64,000 nt of DNA, taken from Pontibacter sp. SGAir0037 (GTDB taxonomy: Bacteria; Bacteroidota; Bacteroidia; Cytophagales; Hymenobacteraceae). The translations under genes were made by a program, and so were the position numbers. The stretch covers positions 5,192,879 through 5,256,878 of the forward strand of contig NZ_CP028092.1 in NCBI RefSeq assembly GCF_005491705.1. The letters are read 5' to 3'. Each line of letters opens with the position of its first letter. Within the stretch, counting starts at the first letter, position 1. This document shows positions 7,775 through 16,128 of this stretch, one piece after another. A model generated the notes under the pieces. The model was not told where the DNA came from. It ran no database searches and saw only the letters and a list, made by a program, of their open reading frames with translations.

Positions 7775-8590
7775 ATGAATGGATATGAGTTGGAAAAAGC
7801 ATTTTGGCCTTACGCTTTCGAAGAACCAAGGATTAAGGCGCCTCATGTTGCAATCTATCACTGGATTGTTCATCGTGCCAATAAAAGCGGATGGAAAAAA
7901 GTGGTAGACATACAAACAGAGTTGTCTATGGAGACTTTAGGAATTACAGACTGGAGGACCTATAAGAACGCTCTTCAATTTCTGCACGACTGTGGGTTGA
8001 TAGTATGGGTGGAGAAAAGTAGAAATCAATATACCTGTAATAAAGTTTCATTAACAGGGAAATGGCTTTCTGAAACTGATTCTTACAAACTTGCTTCTGC
8101 ACAAAATGTAGAAGCAGATGTAAAAGCAATTGTAGAAGCAATTGTAGAAGCACACCCCAGAGCAACTGTAGAAGCTATTGCAGAAGCATTACAGTCATAT
8201 ATAAACCCTGAAACTAATAAACCTAAAACCTTAAACCAAAAACCTCAAACAGAACTGCAAAGCAATGCTTTGCCAGATTATGAAATTTCATTTGAGGTAT
8301 TCTGGAATTTATATGATAAGAAGGTTGATCGAAAAAAAGCACTTGTTGCTTGGAAGAACCTTTCTCAAATTAAAAGAGATGCTGCGGTAGCTCATGTGCC
8401 CAGATACGTTGCTTCCACTCCAGATAAGAAGCACCGCAAGAATCCAAGCACCTACCTACATGGTGAGTGCTGGAGTGATGAAATCATACCTATAAGCTCT
8501 TATAGCTCTCAAGTTCCCATCATGAATGCGGTGCCAGGGTTTAATATTCAGAAGTCAGTAAAAGAACAACAGAAAAAGGTATACAAATGA
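7775..8590 (+). CDS. replication initiator-like protein with internal repeats
   Basis: A 271-residue protein with an N-terminal winged-helix-like domain (about 1-110), a low-complexity VEAI repeat linker (about 110-140) and a C-terminal domain beginning near 170 with FWNLYDKKVDRKKALVAW and ending with KNPSTYLHGECW, a pattern typical of phage replication proteins. It overlaps the DnaB gene by 4 bp, so it likely recruits that helicase. A strong AAAGGAGGAG Shine-Dalgarno precedes the ATG. The linker DNA carries iterons, making this gene a lambda O-like initiator with an internal origin; that role is inferred. Confidence 0.7.
   Translation: MNGYELEKAFWPYAFEEPRIKAPHVAIYHWIVHRANKSGWKKVVDIQTELSMETLGITDWRTYKNALQFLHDCGLIVWVEKSRNQYTCNKVSLTGKWLSETDSYKLASAQNVEADVKAIVEAIVEAHPRATVEAIAEALQSYINPETNKPKTLNQKPQTELQSNALPDYEISFEVFWNLYDKKVDRKKALVAWKNLSQIKRDAAVAHVPRYVASTPDKKHRKNPSTYLHGECWSDEIIPISSYSSQVPIMNAVPGFNIQKSVKEQQKKVYK
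8091..8190. other. putative replication origin: seven 12-bp iterons plus inverted copy
   Basis: Seven contiguous 12-bp units, consensus TGTAGAAGCAAT, run from 8107 to 8190; the fifth (8155-8166) is the most diverged. An inverted copy TTGCTTCTGCA lies at 8091-8101. A very A-rich stretch with few G follows (about 8200-8265) and could be the unwinding region. All lies inside the initiator gene, as in lambdoid phages. The same bases encode the degenerate VEAI repeat, so a purely protein-level cause is also possible. Confidence 0.6.
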
Positions 8591-9924
8591 TGAAGGCTTT
8601 ACCACATCCAAATGAATTAAGAATTGAAGTTATGGTTTTGGGTACATTAATACAGAGTAGGCCTGGATTAGTTACAGCTCTGCCTTATCTAAAAAGAATT
8701 GAAGTGTTTTATAAACCTGCTCACCAACAAATTTACAGGGCGATCCTATCTCTGTACAGAAAAGGTGAGTCAGTTGATATACTTACTGTGACGCAGGAAT
8801 TACGGGAAATAGGTAAAATAGATTTTGTAGGAGGCCCTAATTATGTTGTTAGCTTGACGCAGAATGCATATTCAGATGCTAATCTTCTACATCATATCCA
8901 CATATTATTAGAATACTATGCCAGGCGTGAGGTGATGAATTTATTTTTGCAGGGTTACCAGGGCGCTGGTGATCAGAGTAATGATATTCTAGAGTTAATC
9001 TCAAAAAACGTAAGTAATCTTTCAGCCCTTTTAGGTGGCATAACCGCCAACAGCGCTGTAACAGCAGCTCAAGTTTACGATGATTTTATAGCTACAACCC
9101 AAGCTAATATAGAAAAGTTAGGGCTTGTCGGCGTGCCGAGTGGTATAAGCAGTATAGATAGGTTAACCGGAGGCTGGCACAAAGGAAATTTAATTATCAT
9201 AGCAGCACGTCCTGGCATGGGTAAAACAGCTTTAGGGTTACAATGTGCAAAGAATGCAGTATTACAGTATGGGAAGCGTGTTGTATTCTTCTCATTAGAA
9301 ATGAGTAACGAGCAGCTTATAGGTAGGCTTATTGCTTCTGAATCAGAGTTTACTAATTCCCAATTCATAAAAGGGCTACTCACGACGGATGATCTGGAAG
9401 AGGTTGTTATTATGAGCCAAAAGCTTCGGAATAATAATATGTTTCTGGATGATACTGCAGGTCTCACTATAACAGATTTTAAAACAAAATGCCTTAAGCT
9501 TAAAACTGACTATGATATAGATTTAATCATAGTTGATTACCTACAATTGATGAGAGGTGAGAGAGATGGTAACAGGGAGCAAGAAATCAGCTCGATTTCC
9601 AGGGGGTTGAAGCTCACAGCTAAGGAGCTAAGCATACCTATTATAGCATTTTCTCAATTGAGTCGCGCTGTGGAGAGTAGGCCGGATAAAAAGCCACAAT
9701 TATCTGATCTTAGAGAATCAGGGTCAATTGAGCAGGATGCAGACATGGTAGTTTTCTTATACCGCCCGGAGTACTACGGTATAACACAAGATGAGATTGG
9801 TAATTCAACGGTAGGCACATTGCAGCACATCTTCGCTAAACATAGGAATGGACCTTTAGACACTATTATTACCAGGTGCGACTTAGCTCATAGCTCCATT
9901 ACAGATTACGCCGATCAGTATTAG
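8587..9924 (+). CDS. dnaB: replicative DNA helicase, DnaB family
   Basis: Hexameric 5'-3' helicase that would drive replication of the element. The 445-residue protein has the DnaB N-terminal helical domain (about 8-110) and a RecA-like ATPase domain with Walker A ARPGMGKT (207-214), the FFSLEMS segment, the Walker B-like IIVDYLQLM, and the C-terminal SDLRESGSIEQDAD arginine-finger region. The start overlaps the stop of the initiator gene (ATGA). Having its own helicase is usual for phages and some satellites that replicate independently of the host helicase. Confidence 0.93.
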   Translation: MMKALPHPNELRIEVMVLGTLIQSRPGLVTALPYLKRIEVFYKPAHQQIYRAILSLYRKGESVDILTVTQELREIGKIDFVGGPNYVVSLTQNAYSDANLLHHIHILLEYYARREVMNLFLQGYQGAGDQSNDILELISKNVSNLSALLGGITANSAVTAAQVYDDFIATTQANIEKLGLVGVPSGISSIDRLTGGWHKGNLIIIAARPGMGKTALGLQCAKNAVLQYGKRVVFFSLEMSNEQLIGRLIASESEFTNSQFIKGLLTTDDLEEVVIMSQKLRNNNMFLDDTAGLTITDFKTKCLKLKTDYDIDLIIVDYLQLMRGERDGNREQEISSISRGLKLTAKELSIPIIAFSQLSRAVESRPDKKPQLSDLRESGSIEQDADMVVFLYRPEYYGITQDEIGNSTVGTLQHIFAKHRNGPLDTIITRCDLAHSSITDYADQY

Positions 9925-9956
9925 AATATAAAGATGACTGTCAAATGTAGGCACTC

Positions 9957-10157
9957 ATGCAGTTAGAATTATTCCCTGAGCCATCAAAGGATAAACAGAA
10001 GCGAAAAGACTTTACCACAGCAGATATAAAGCTTACCCGGGAGTTGTACACCAATGGCAAGTTACCAGGTAAAGAAATGGCTAAGCTGTTAGGGCACAGT
10101 TACGACAGCTTCAGGCTTTTTGTGCAGCGGAACCCCGAATTGAAGAAGGGGAGGTAA
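9957..10157 (+). CDS. small basic HTH-like protein (66 aa)
   Basis: Lies 32 bp after dnaB. The protein is basic, with two predicted helices: FTTADIKLTRELYTNGKLPG and KEMAKLLGHSYDSFRLFVQR; the second pair resembles a helix-turn-helix. It may be a small regulator at the end of the early block. No family recognised. Confidence 0.55.
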   Translation: MQLELFPEPSKDKQKRKDFTTADIKLTRELYTNGKLPGKEMAKLLGHSYDSFRLFVQRNPELKKGR

Positions 10158-10518
10158 AAGAGCGATTTGAGCATGCTGAAGGTTTTTCGGGAATCATAAC
10201 GCGCGCGTGTAGAGCTTTGAATATAGATTCATACTAAAGCAAAAGGGGCTGCCGGCAATAAAGCCAACAACCCCAAATATCCACACCAGAGGCAACTGCT
10301 GTAGATGTAATCAAACAATCCTATATGCATTACTAGAAGAGCATCAATGTACAGAATATATTTTGATTACTGTATTATCAAGGCACTTAGGTTTTAAACG
10401 CAAGGGATTTAAGCCAATGATAACCCACTTAAAAAGGTTAATTTAGTGTAGGTGGAAATATAAATATTTTAATCACTCGTGCCCTGTATTTAGCTTAAAC
10501 GCTATATCATTATAAAGT
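10158..10518 (+). other. intergenic region with gene remnants between early and late modules
   Basis: The 20 bases 10277-10296 repeat 7550-7569 exactly and in the same reading sense (ISTPEAT), but here follow a stop and lack a start. A second frame is open from about 10217 to the TAG at 10444-10446 without an early ATG; its C-terminal part reads like protein (EEHQCTEYILITVLSRHLG). An imperfect GC-rich hairpin lies near 10243-10275. I read this as decayed gene pieces plus the late-operon promoter, for which I see no clear consensus. Confidence 0.4.
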
Positions 10519-11028
10519 ATGAAAGGAAATCTTAATAAGAAACAGTCACTCTTTATAGAAGAATACCTTAAAGATATGAACGCAACTCAAGCAGCTATGC
10601 GTGCTGGGTATAGCGAGAAAACGGCAATGGTCCAAGGGCACCAACTACTTAAGAAAACTTTAGTTTCTGAAGAGATTAAGCGCCTGCAGGCTGAACGTTC
10701 TGACAGGCTCCAACTGGATACGGATGCTGTTGTAGCTAACCTGGCTAACATTGCCGGGGCGGTTATCTCAGACTTTGTAGACTTTGACGGCACTAGCTTG
10801 AAATTCAAAGATTTCAATACACTCAGCAGAGAAAAGCTGGCGGCTGTGGAAAGCATCAAGCAAGGCCGTTTCGGTTTGGAGATTAAGCTTTATAACAAGA
10901 TCCATGCATCTGACCTGATCTTGAAGGCCATAGGAGGTTACATAACCAGTTCCGACATTATAGACAAGCTACCTCCGGAACGGCTGAATAATCTGGTAGA
11001 TGAGTTGATGCAAAAATTGAACAGATGA
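10519..11028 (+). CDS. terS: phage terminase small subunit
   Basis: Recognises the packaging site on DNA and hands it to a large terminase. The 169-residue protein opens with the Terminase_2 pattern LNKKQSLFIEEYLKDMNATQAAMRAGYS (written here in family terms as KKQ-x-FIEEYL then NATQAAMRAGYS, residues 6-31), a helix-turn-helix, followed by helices for oligomerisation. No large subunit gene follows; the next gene overlaps the stop by 4 bp. A terS without terL is a hallmark of phage-inducible chromosomal islands, which redirect a helper's terminase. Confidence 0.9.
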   Translation: MKGNLNKKQSLFIEEYLKDMNATQAAMRAGYSEKTAMVQGHQLLKKTLVSEEIKRLQAERSDRLQLDTDAVVANLANIAGAVISDFVDFDGTSLKFKDFNTLSREKLAAVESIKQGRFGLEIKLYNKIHASDLILKAIGGYITSSDIIDKLPPERLNNLVDELMQKLNR

Positions 11029-11222
11029 AATCTAAATCAAAAGAAAACAGCCGGAAGGTCCTGAAGCAGATACTTTCTGGCCGGATAACGAAAGAACAGG
11101 CGGCTGAAAGGCTGGAGAGAGAAAAGCCATTTGATCTACACGCCGCTCTGTTTGAGTTTTGCGAGGGAGACCCCGACATAATGAGAAGCTTTTTCCCTGA
11201 CAGATATCCGATACAGCCATGA
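11025..11222 (+). CDS. small protein (65 aa), shared N-terminal motif
   Basis: Starts inside the terS stop (4-bp overlap) and itself overlaps the next gene by 4 bp, so the three are translationally linked. The N-terminal segment RKVLKQILSGRITKEQA matches RDILKQILLGQVSKEEL of the next gene. It looks like a short helical hairpin that could be an interaction tag. No known family. Proximity to terS suggests a role in packaging. Confidence 0.6.
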   Translation: MKSKSKENSRKVLKQILSGRITKEQAAERLEREKPFDLHAALFEFCEGDPDIMRSFFPDRYPIQP

Positions 11223-11524
11223 CGCAAAGAGACATATTAAAGCAGATCCTGCTTGGGCAGGTTTCAAAAGAAGAATTAAAATCCCTGTTAGCTGACAACG
11301 GGGTAAACGGATGTGCAGCAGTTTGGATAGAGGAGGATGGATATAGGGTTGAGGATGTAGTTTATAAAACTGAAGCACAGATGAAAGCAGCTATATATCC
11401 GAAGAAGCCATTTTTTCTAAAGATAATCAGAGGGAACATACCAATATTCCAAGATGAGAAGGAGGCTGAAAAATGGCTTGATGTAGAACCAATATTTAAT
11501 AATGTGAAAAATGAGACAGTCTAA
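11219..11524 (+). CDS. small protein (101 aa) of packaging block
   Basis: Overlaps the preceding gene by 4 bp and the following by 14 bp. Residues 4-20 resemble the N-terminus of the preceding protein, implying duplication of this helical motif. The rest (about 35-95) is a mixed alpha/beta domain without recognised family. Function unknown. Confidence 0.6.
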   Translation: MTQRDILKQILLGQVSKEELKSLLADNGVNGCAAVWIEEDGYRVEDVVYKTEAQMKAAIYPKKPFFLKIIRGNIPIFQDEKEAEKWLDVEPIFNNVKNETV

Positions 11525-12470
11525 TTTAATCAGAGGAATCTTCACAGGCTTTAGCCGGATGGTACACGGCAGGCCTTTACCTGGTGCACAGAGAATAAGC
11601 GCACCTAACCCATACCAGGCGAAATACATGGAGCGGGTTCAAAATCTCCCAGCGTCGCAGTTTATGCTGGATGGAAAGAAGAAGCTTGATGTAATCACCG
11701 GCATCATGAACGGTAGCGTTACCGATGCTGCAGCTGTTCAAACTTTACGAACCATTGCCAGGGACAATACTCCTCTTTCATCGATCGAAAGGGCCAGGCT
11801 CCAGAAGTATGATAACACCTATACACACAAGAATGGATTAGAGACATTCTCTGATGATGATGTAAGTACTTATGCCCTCTTGCTTGCCAAAGCCACTCCC
11901 CATGGCCCAGGCCGCTTCATGTTGGATAGCAAGGATCTTATTACTGGCAAACCAATTTCCAGGCAGAAGCCGAACAACTCAACGAAGGCCAAGCCGAAGC
12001 CAAAAGCGAAGAGGGTGAGTAAGCCTGTGCCAAAGCCAAGAGCATTGGCAGAAAGCACAGAACTGGCAAACGGCGAGGGCAAGATCTATTATGAAGGAGA
12101 GTTAGATGAGGGCTCTAAAGTATATGAAAATCCGGAATTAACAGAAGCCTTAGGTGACGGAGTTTACGAGCTGGATAATGGTATTGAAATAGAAGTGGCG
12201 GGTGGCATTGTCTCCAACATGATCCTAGCTGAAAATGATGTACCTGGAGGCGGCCCTTCTGCACAGGCGGTGGCCAGGCCAAAGCCAAAACCAAACAGGC
12301 CACTGGCGAAACGCCACCCACTGGATTACGCAGCCGATCGAATTAGCGGCCGGGTGAAGGTATCGCGGAACGGACATCCTCTGGATGGTGTGGCCTCAAA
12401 AATTAACGGCAAACAGGATCCTTGGGCGAAGGTCACCAAAAACATCAAGCGAAAATTCAAACTGAATTAA
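11511..12470 (+). CDS. unknown structural-like protein with Lys/Pro linkers (319 aa)
   Basis: The N-terminal half (1-145) is basic and unassigned. Residues about 155-182 and 265-280 are Lys/Pro-rich linkers (KPKPKAKR and RPKPKPNRP). Between them lies an acidic small beta-domain (GEGKIYYEGELDEG ... DGVYELDNGIEIEVAGG) of a pattern I associate with structural or prohead proteins of Bacteroidota phages. A C-terminal duplication HPLDYAADRISGRVK / HPLDGVASKINGKQ follows. It could be a scaffold, head-associated or packaging factor; the assignment is by pattern memory and uncertain. Confidence 0.55.
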   Translation: MRQSNLIRGIFTGFSRMVHGRPLPGAQRISAPNPYQAKYMERVQNLPASQFMLDGKKKLDVITGIMNGSVTDAAAVQTLRTIARDNTPLSSIERARLQKYDNTYTHKNGLETFSDDDVSTYALLLAKATPHGPGRFMLDSKDLITGKPISRQKPNNSTKAKPKPKAKRVSKPVPKPRALAESTELANGEGKIYYEGELDEGSKVYENPELTEALGDGVYELDNGIEIEVAGGIVSNMILAENDVPGGGPSAQAVARPKPKPNRPLAKRHPLDYAADRISGRVKVSRNGHPLDGVASKINGKQDPWAKVTKNIKRKFKLN

Positions 12471-12501
12471 ATATATCATCAACCATATAACCAGATAGAT
12501 T

Positions 12502-12744
12502 ATGGCAGGAAGAAAGAATTACCCGCTAGTTCTGACGCCTCAGGAGCGGTTAGAGCTCATCAAGGCAATTACCTCTAGAAGATACGCAGGTTGGGAGCAT
12601 CTGACCGTGACAACTGAAGAGGAAGATGTTATACTCGACAACTTGCTTAAAAGGCTTGGTATTAATATCGAGCTTAATAAGCAACAGAGCGGCTCTGGAG
12701 TATGGATATTAGATGTAGTAGATGTAATCAATAGTAAAGACTAA
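12502..12744 (+). CDS. small protein (80 aa), unknown
   Basis: Follows the 319-aa gene after 31 bp in the same direction. An N-terminal basic stretch is followed by two helices and a short strand; no cysteine, signal or membrane segment. No family recognised. Likely part of the late transcript. Confidence 0.55.
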   Translation: MAGRKNYPLVLTPQERLELIKAITSRRYAGWEHLTVTTEEEDVILDNLLKRLGINIELNKQQSGSGVWILDVVDVINSKD

Positions 12745-12780
12745 AACAAAAATCAATTTTATAATTCAACTTTTAGACCA

Positions 12781-13461
12781 ATGAAAAAGGAAGTGCAAAT
12801 ACCAGAAGAAAAAATAGTCATGTCTCGCGATCAGGATAAGATTGAAGAGTTTAAGCGCCGGGTTGAAAGCTTAGTGGATCAGGTGAATAAAGTAATAACT
12901 TCTTTCAGGAGGTTAGGTCTTGGAGAGCTGTCTATGCAAGATATTTCAAAGCTGACTACAGGTAAGGTAGTAATAGCTAACATTGTGCGTGATCGGATAG
13001 TTGACGGTAAACCTGTAGAGGTGGCAGGACTATCTCTTGATATCGAACAGGTAAAGCAGATGGTGAAGTTGCCTGATTTGTCTGATGTAGAGAGTGCCAT
13101 AAATATGCTGAAGGGAAGGATTAAAAGAGACCATACCGTCTACTATAGAACAGCTCACCTTAGTGATGTAGCAATAGTGGATGATGAAGCTGTGCTTTCT
13201 GAGGATGTCCTGAGCTCTTATATAGATTCAGTATCGGTTTATGCGGTAACGGATCGGGAGAAGGAAATATACTTAAAAGTGGAGTGTGCTAAAGATCTGA
13301 TACAGGAACTGCATGATCAATACGGGGTGAGTGTCATCCATAACGATACTTCCCATAACATTTTGCGTCAGATAAGGTCAGATGGTGGTTATAAAGCTGT
13401 CATCGAAGTAAGCCCACTCAAAAGGCGCATGGATGAAATTGAGGGCAGGAACAGGTACTAA
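12781..13461 (+). CDS. unknown protein upstream of tape measure (226 aa)
   Basis: A soluble, charged protein with an N-terminal helical part (20-60, coiled-coil-like) and an alpha/beta remainder. It directly precedes the tape-measure gene, the place where siphovirus genomes keep tail assembly chaperones, but it lacks any frameshift sign and I cannot match it to them. Function unknown. Confidence 0.55.
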   Translation: MKKEVQIPEEKIVMSRDQDKIEEFKRRVESLVDQVNKVITSFRRLGLGELSMQDISKLTTGKVVIANIVRDRIVDGKPVEVAGLSLDIEQVKQMVKLPDLSDVESAINMLKGRIKRDHTVYYRTAHLSDVAIVDDEAVLSEDVLSSYIDSVSVYAVTDREKEIYLKVECAKDLIQELHDQYGVSVIHNDTSHNILRQIRSDGGYKAVIEVSPLKRRMDEIEGRNRY

Positions 13462-13506
13462 CAAATAGCAGGGGCTCATCTGGCCCCTGCATAACCATCA
13501 CACACC

Positions 13507-16104
13507 ATGTCAGAGCAAAAGAAAGAAATATTACTTAGGTTTAGATTAGACGATGCTGCCACCAAAAAGGAGCTGGTAAACCTTGGCAAGCAGATAGAGA
13601 ACAATAAGCGCCAACAGGCTGAGCTGGCTAAAGAGATGAAAGCCGGCAATGTGGTGACGGATGATATGATTGAACGTCAGCAGGCTTTGAAGTCAGAGTA
13701 TGCTTATCTTTCAAAACAGCAAGCCCACCAGCTTAAGATGCTGGAAGCGCAAGCTAAAATGGATGAGGCTGCTGCAGGTTCAGTGGAGCAACTTCGCACA
13801 AAGCTAGTTGTCCTTAAAGGAGAATATTATGCTATGTCAAAGGCACAGAGAGAAAGTGCCGAGGGCAAAGAGATGAAGAACCACATCAATGAGATTACGG
13901 ATGAGCTCAAAGGTGCTGAGGAAGGTATACAGGTTTACACCCGGTCCGTTGGCTCTTACAGCCGTAGCATTATTGAGGCGGCAGATAGCTCAGGCCTTCT
14001 GGCAGCAGCTATCAGCTTTGTTGGAGATGGGATGGACAAAGCAAAACAGGCCGTTTCCTCTGCTAAAGAAGGCTTAAGCAACTTTAAAGATGGAATGGAT
14101 GGCGTACAAAAAGCATCTTTCTTAGGCCGTAAAGCCCTGATGCTGCTTGCTATGACTCCGATACTGATCATGTTTACAGGTCTTCTGGCGCTACTTACCA
14201 AAACACAAGCCGGCATGAACTTTTTAGAGCGGGTCGTTGGCTCCTTAACTGCTGCCTTCGACGTGTTCGTAAACTCATTTGCCTCTGTTGGGCAGGGCCT
14301 TGTAAAGTTAATGCAGGATCCTAAGCGGATATTTACAGACTTCAATGGAGTGGTGAAAGACTTAACTGTTAATCTAGGGGATATTGGCAAAGCGGCTGCG
14401 AAGGCAGGAGCTGAAATGTACCGGTTGATTGATTTGGAGCAACAGCTAACCAGAGAGAAAATATTAAATTCCTCCACCTCCAAACGTCTATTACGCGACA
14501 TTGAAGCCTTGAAAAACGTTCGGGATGATGAAACCAAATCCTTGCAGATAAGACAAAAAGCTAATGCGGATGCCTATGCCAAAGAGATGGAGCGTAATAA
14601 GGTGCTGTCTGATCTGGCGCAGCAGGAATTAGATATACTTATCAAGAAGGCAGCTGCTACGGCAGGCCTTAACAAGGTTCAAACGGAACAGTTGGCAACC
14701 TACTCTCACAATAACACACTTACCAAAGAGCAAGCTGCACTTCTTAAAGTAACCGATGATGAGTTGCAAAATATCATCAATGCACAAAACGAGCTGTTCG
14801 ATATACAGGAAGACTCAAACGGTAAGCAGAATGAGTTTATAACTAACCGTGTCTCCCTCATAAAAGAGGAGGCTGATCTTCGCAAGAAAAAAGCCGAAGA
14901 AGCCGCTAACAGGTCAAAGGAGATGGAGGATAAGCAGTATCAGGCGTTACAAAAGCGATTGGCTGACGAGAAATCCGCACTTGAGCTGGCCGTACTAAAT
15001 ACAAAGGATAACTCAGAGGAACGACTAAAGGCTACTATTGATCTTTACGACAAAGAGCGGGAGATTGCCCTATCGGCAAAAGATTTAACTGCGAATCAAA
15101 TAGCGCTCATTCAGGCTCAGTATGACCAACAGGAACTACAGGCCCGGAAGGATCATTCTCTCAAACTTATAGAGCTTGCTAAACAGGAGGTTGAAGCAAT
15201 AAAGAATGCCAAAGAAAAGGAATATAATGAAGCTCAAACTCTTACTGACAAGTATTATGCGGAGCAAAGGTTAGTTATTACGGAACAATATGCCAATGGC
15301 GAAGTAACTGAGCAGCAATATCAAGCCAGATTAAATCAGCTCCAAGTTCTTGAGCTTCAGAACAGGCTGCAAAACCAGATTGACTATGGTACTGATTCCA
15401 CAGCCACCGAACAGCAGATAGCAGATAACAAAGTTGCTACCAGGAAAAGAGAGGCAGATGAGAAAGCCGCCATCGTAGAAGCGGAATATCAAACGGCTGT
15501 TACAGTTACCCAGGCATTGGGAGATCTGGCTAACATTGTGGCTGGCCAGTCTGCCGAGGCTGCTGAATTCCAGAAGGCAATTACCCTATTCCAGATAAGC
15601 CTGTCTACTGCTGAGGCGATCAGTAAAGGTATCGCTTCTTCTCAGTCTTTACCTTTCCCAGGTAATATGGTGGCGATGGCTACTACTGTTGCTACTGTGC
15701 TGGCTAACATAGCTAAAGCTAAACAACTGCTTACAGCGAATGCTCCGGAAGCCCCACAGTTCTACACTGGTGGATATACTGGTGATGGTGCGGTGCATGA
15801 GCCGGCAGGCATAGTACATAAGGGAGAATATGTGATGAACCAATCTATGGTAAAAGCGAACCCGGGGCTTGTGGCTTCTCTGGAAAAGATGCGCTTAAAA
15901 GGCTACGCTTCAGGGGGATTGGTAACACCTAACCCTAAGTACCTTATGCCACCTGCTTATGTGCCGAGTAGCAGTATGGGGGGATTCGACTATGATAAGC
16001 TTGCTCAAGCTATAGCAAAACTTCCTGCGCCAGTAACAAGATGGGTAGATTTTAAAAGGATGGAAGATTTTCAAGGAAAGGCTAATGTTTTTAAAGAAAG
16101 GTAG
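13507..16104 (+). CDS. tape-measure-like tail protein
   Basis: The 865-residue protein has the build of tail tape-measure proteins: long coiled coils at about 15-145 and 300-680, hydrophobic segments about 163-172 and 209-230, a glutamine/alanine-rich helical C-terminal half, and a C-terminal segment with Gly-rich turns (FYTGGYTGDG) leading to EPAGIVHKGEYVMNQ, which is common at tape-measure ends in Bacteroidota phages. In phages this protein sets tail length and helps DNA ejection. Finding it without tube, connector or capsid genes is the odd feature of this element. Frame intact. Confidence 0.8.
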   Translation: MSEQKKEILLRFRLDDAATKKELVNLGKQIENNKRQQAELAKEMKAGNVVTDDMIERQQALKSEYAYLSKQQAHQLKMLEAQAKMDEAAAGSVEQLRTKLVVLKGEYYAMSKAQRESAEGKEMKNHINEITDELKGAEEGIQVYTRSVGSYSRSIIEAADSSGLLAAAISFVGDGMDKAKQAVSSAKEGLSNFKDGMDGVQKASFLGRKALMLLAMTPILIMFTGLLALLTKTQAGMNFLERVVGSLTAAFDVFVNSFASVGQGLVKLMQDPKRIFTDFNGVVKDLTVNLGDIGKAAAKAGAEMYRLIDLEQQLTREKILNSSTSKRLLRDIEALKNVRDDETKSLQIRQKANADAYAKEMERNKVLSDLAQQELDILIKKAAATAGLNKVQTEQLATYSHNNTLTKEQAALLKVTDDELQNIINAQNELFDIQEDSNGKQNEFITNRVSLIKEEADLRKKKAEEAANRSKEMEDKQYQALQKRLADEKSALELAVLNTKDNSEERLKATIDLYDKEREIALSAKDLTANQIALIQAQYDQQELQARKDHSLKLIELAKQEVEAIKNAKEKEYNEAQTLTDKYYAEQRLVITEQYANGEVTEQQYQARLNQLQVLELQNRLQNQIDYGTDSTATEQQIADNKVATRKREADEKAAIVEAEYQTAVTVTQALGDLANIVAGQSAEAAEFQKAITLFQISLSTAEAISKGIASSQSLPFPGNMVAMATTVATVLANIAKAKQLLTANAPEAPQFYTGGYTGDGAVHEPAGIVHKGEYVMNQSMVKANPGLVASLEKMRLKGYASGGLVTPNPKYLMPPAYVPSSSMGGFDYDKLAQAIAKLPAPVTRWVDFKRMEDFQGKANVFKER

Positions 16105-16128
16105 TTTCTAAAATTATAAGCTTAAGCA

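Noticed and set aside
8107..8190. CRISPR array or minisatellite
   Set aside because: The units are 12 bp, contiguous, without spacers, and in frame inside a gene; iterons fit better.
12115..12321. Minus-strand frame in the 319-aa gene
   Set aside because: No start context or domain; the plus-strand gene is coupled to its neighbours.
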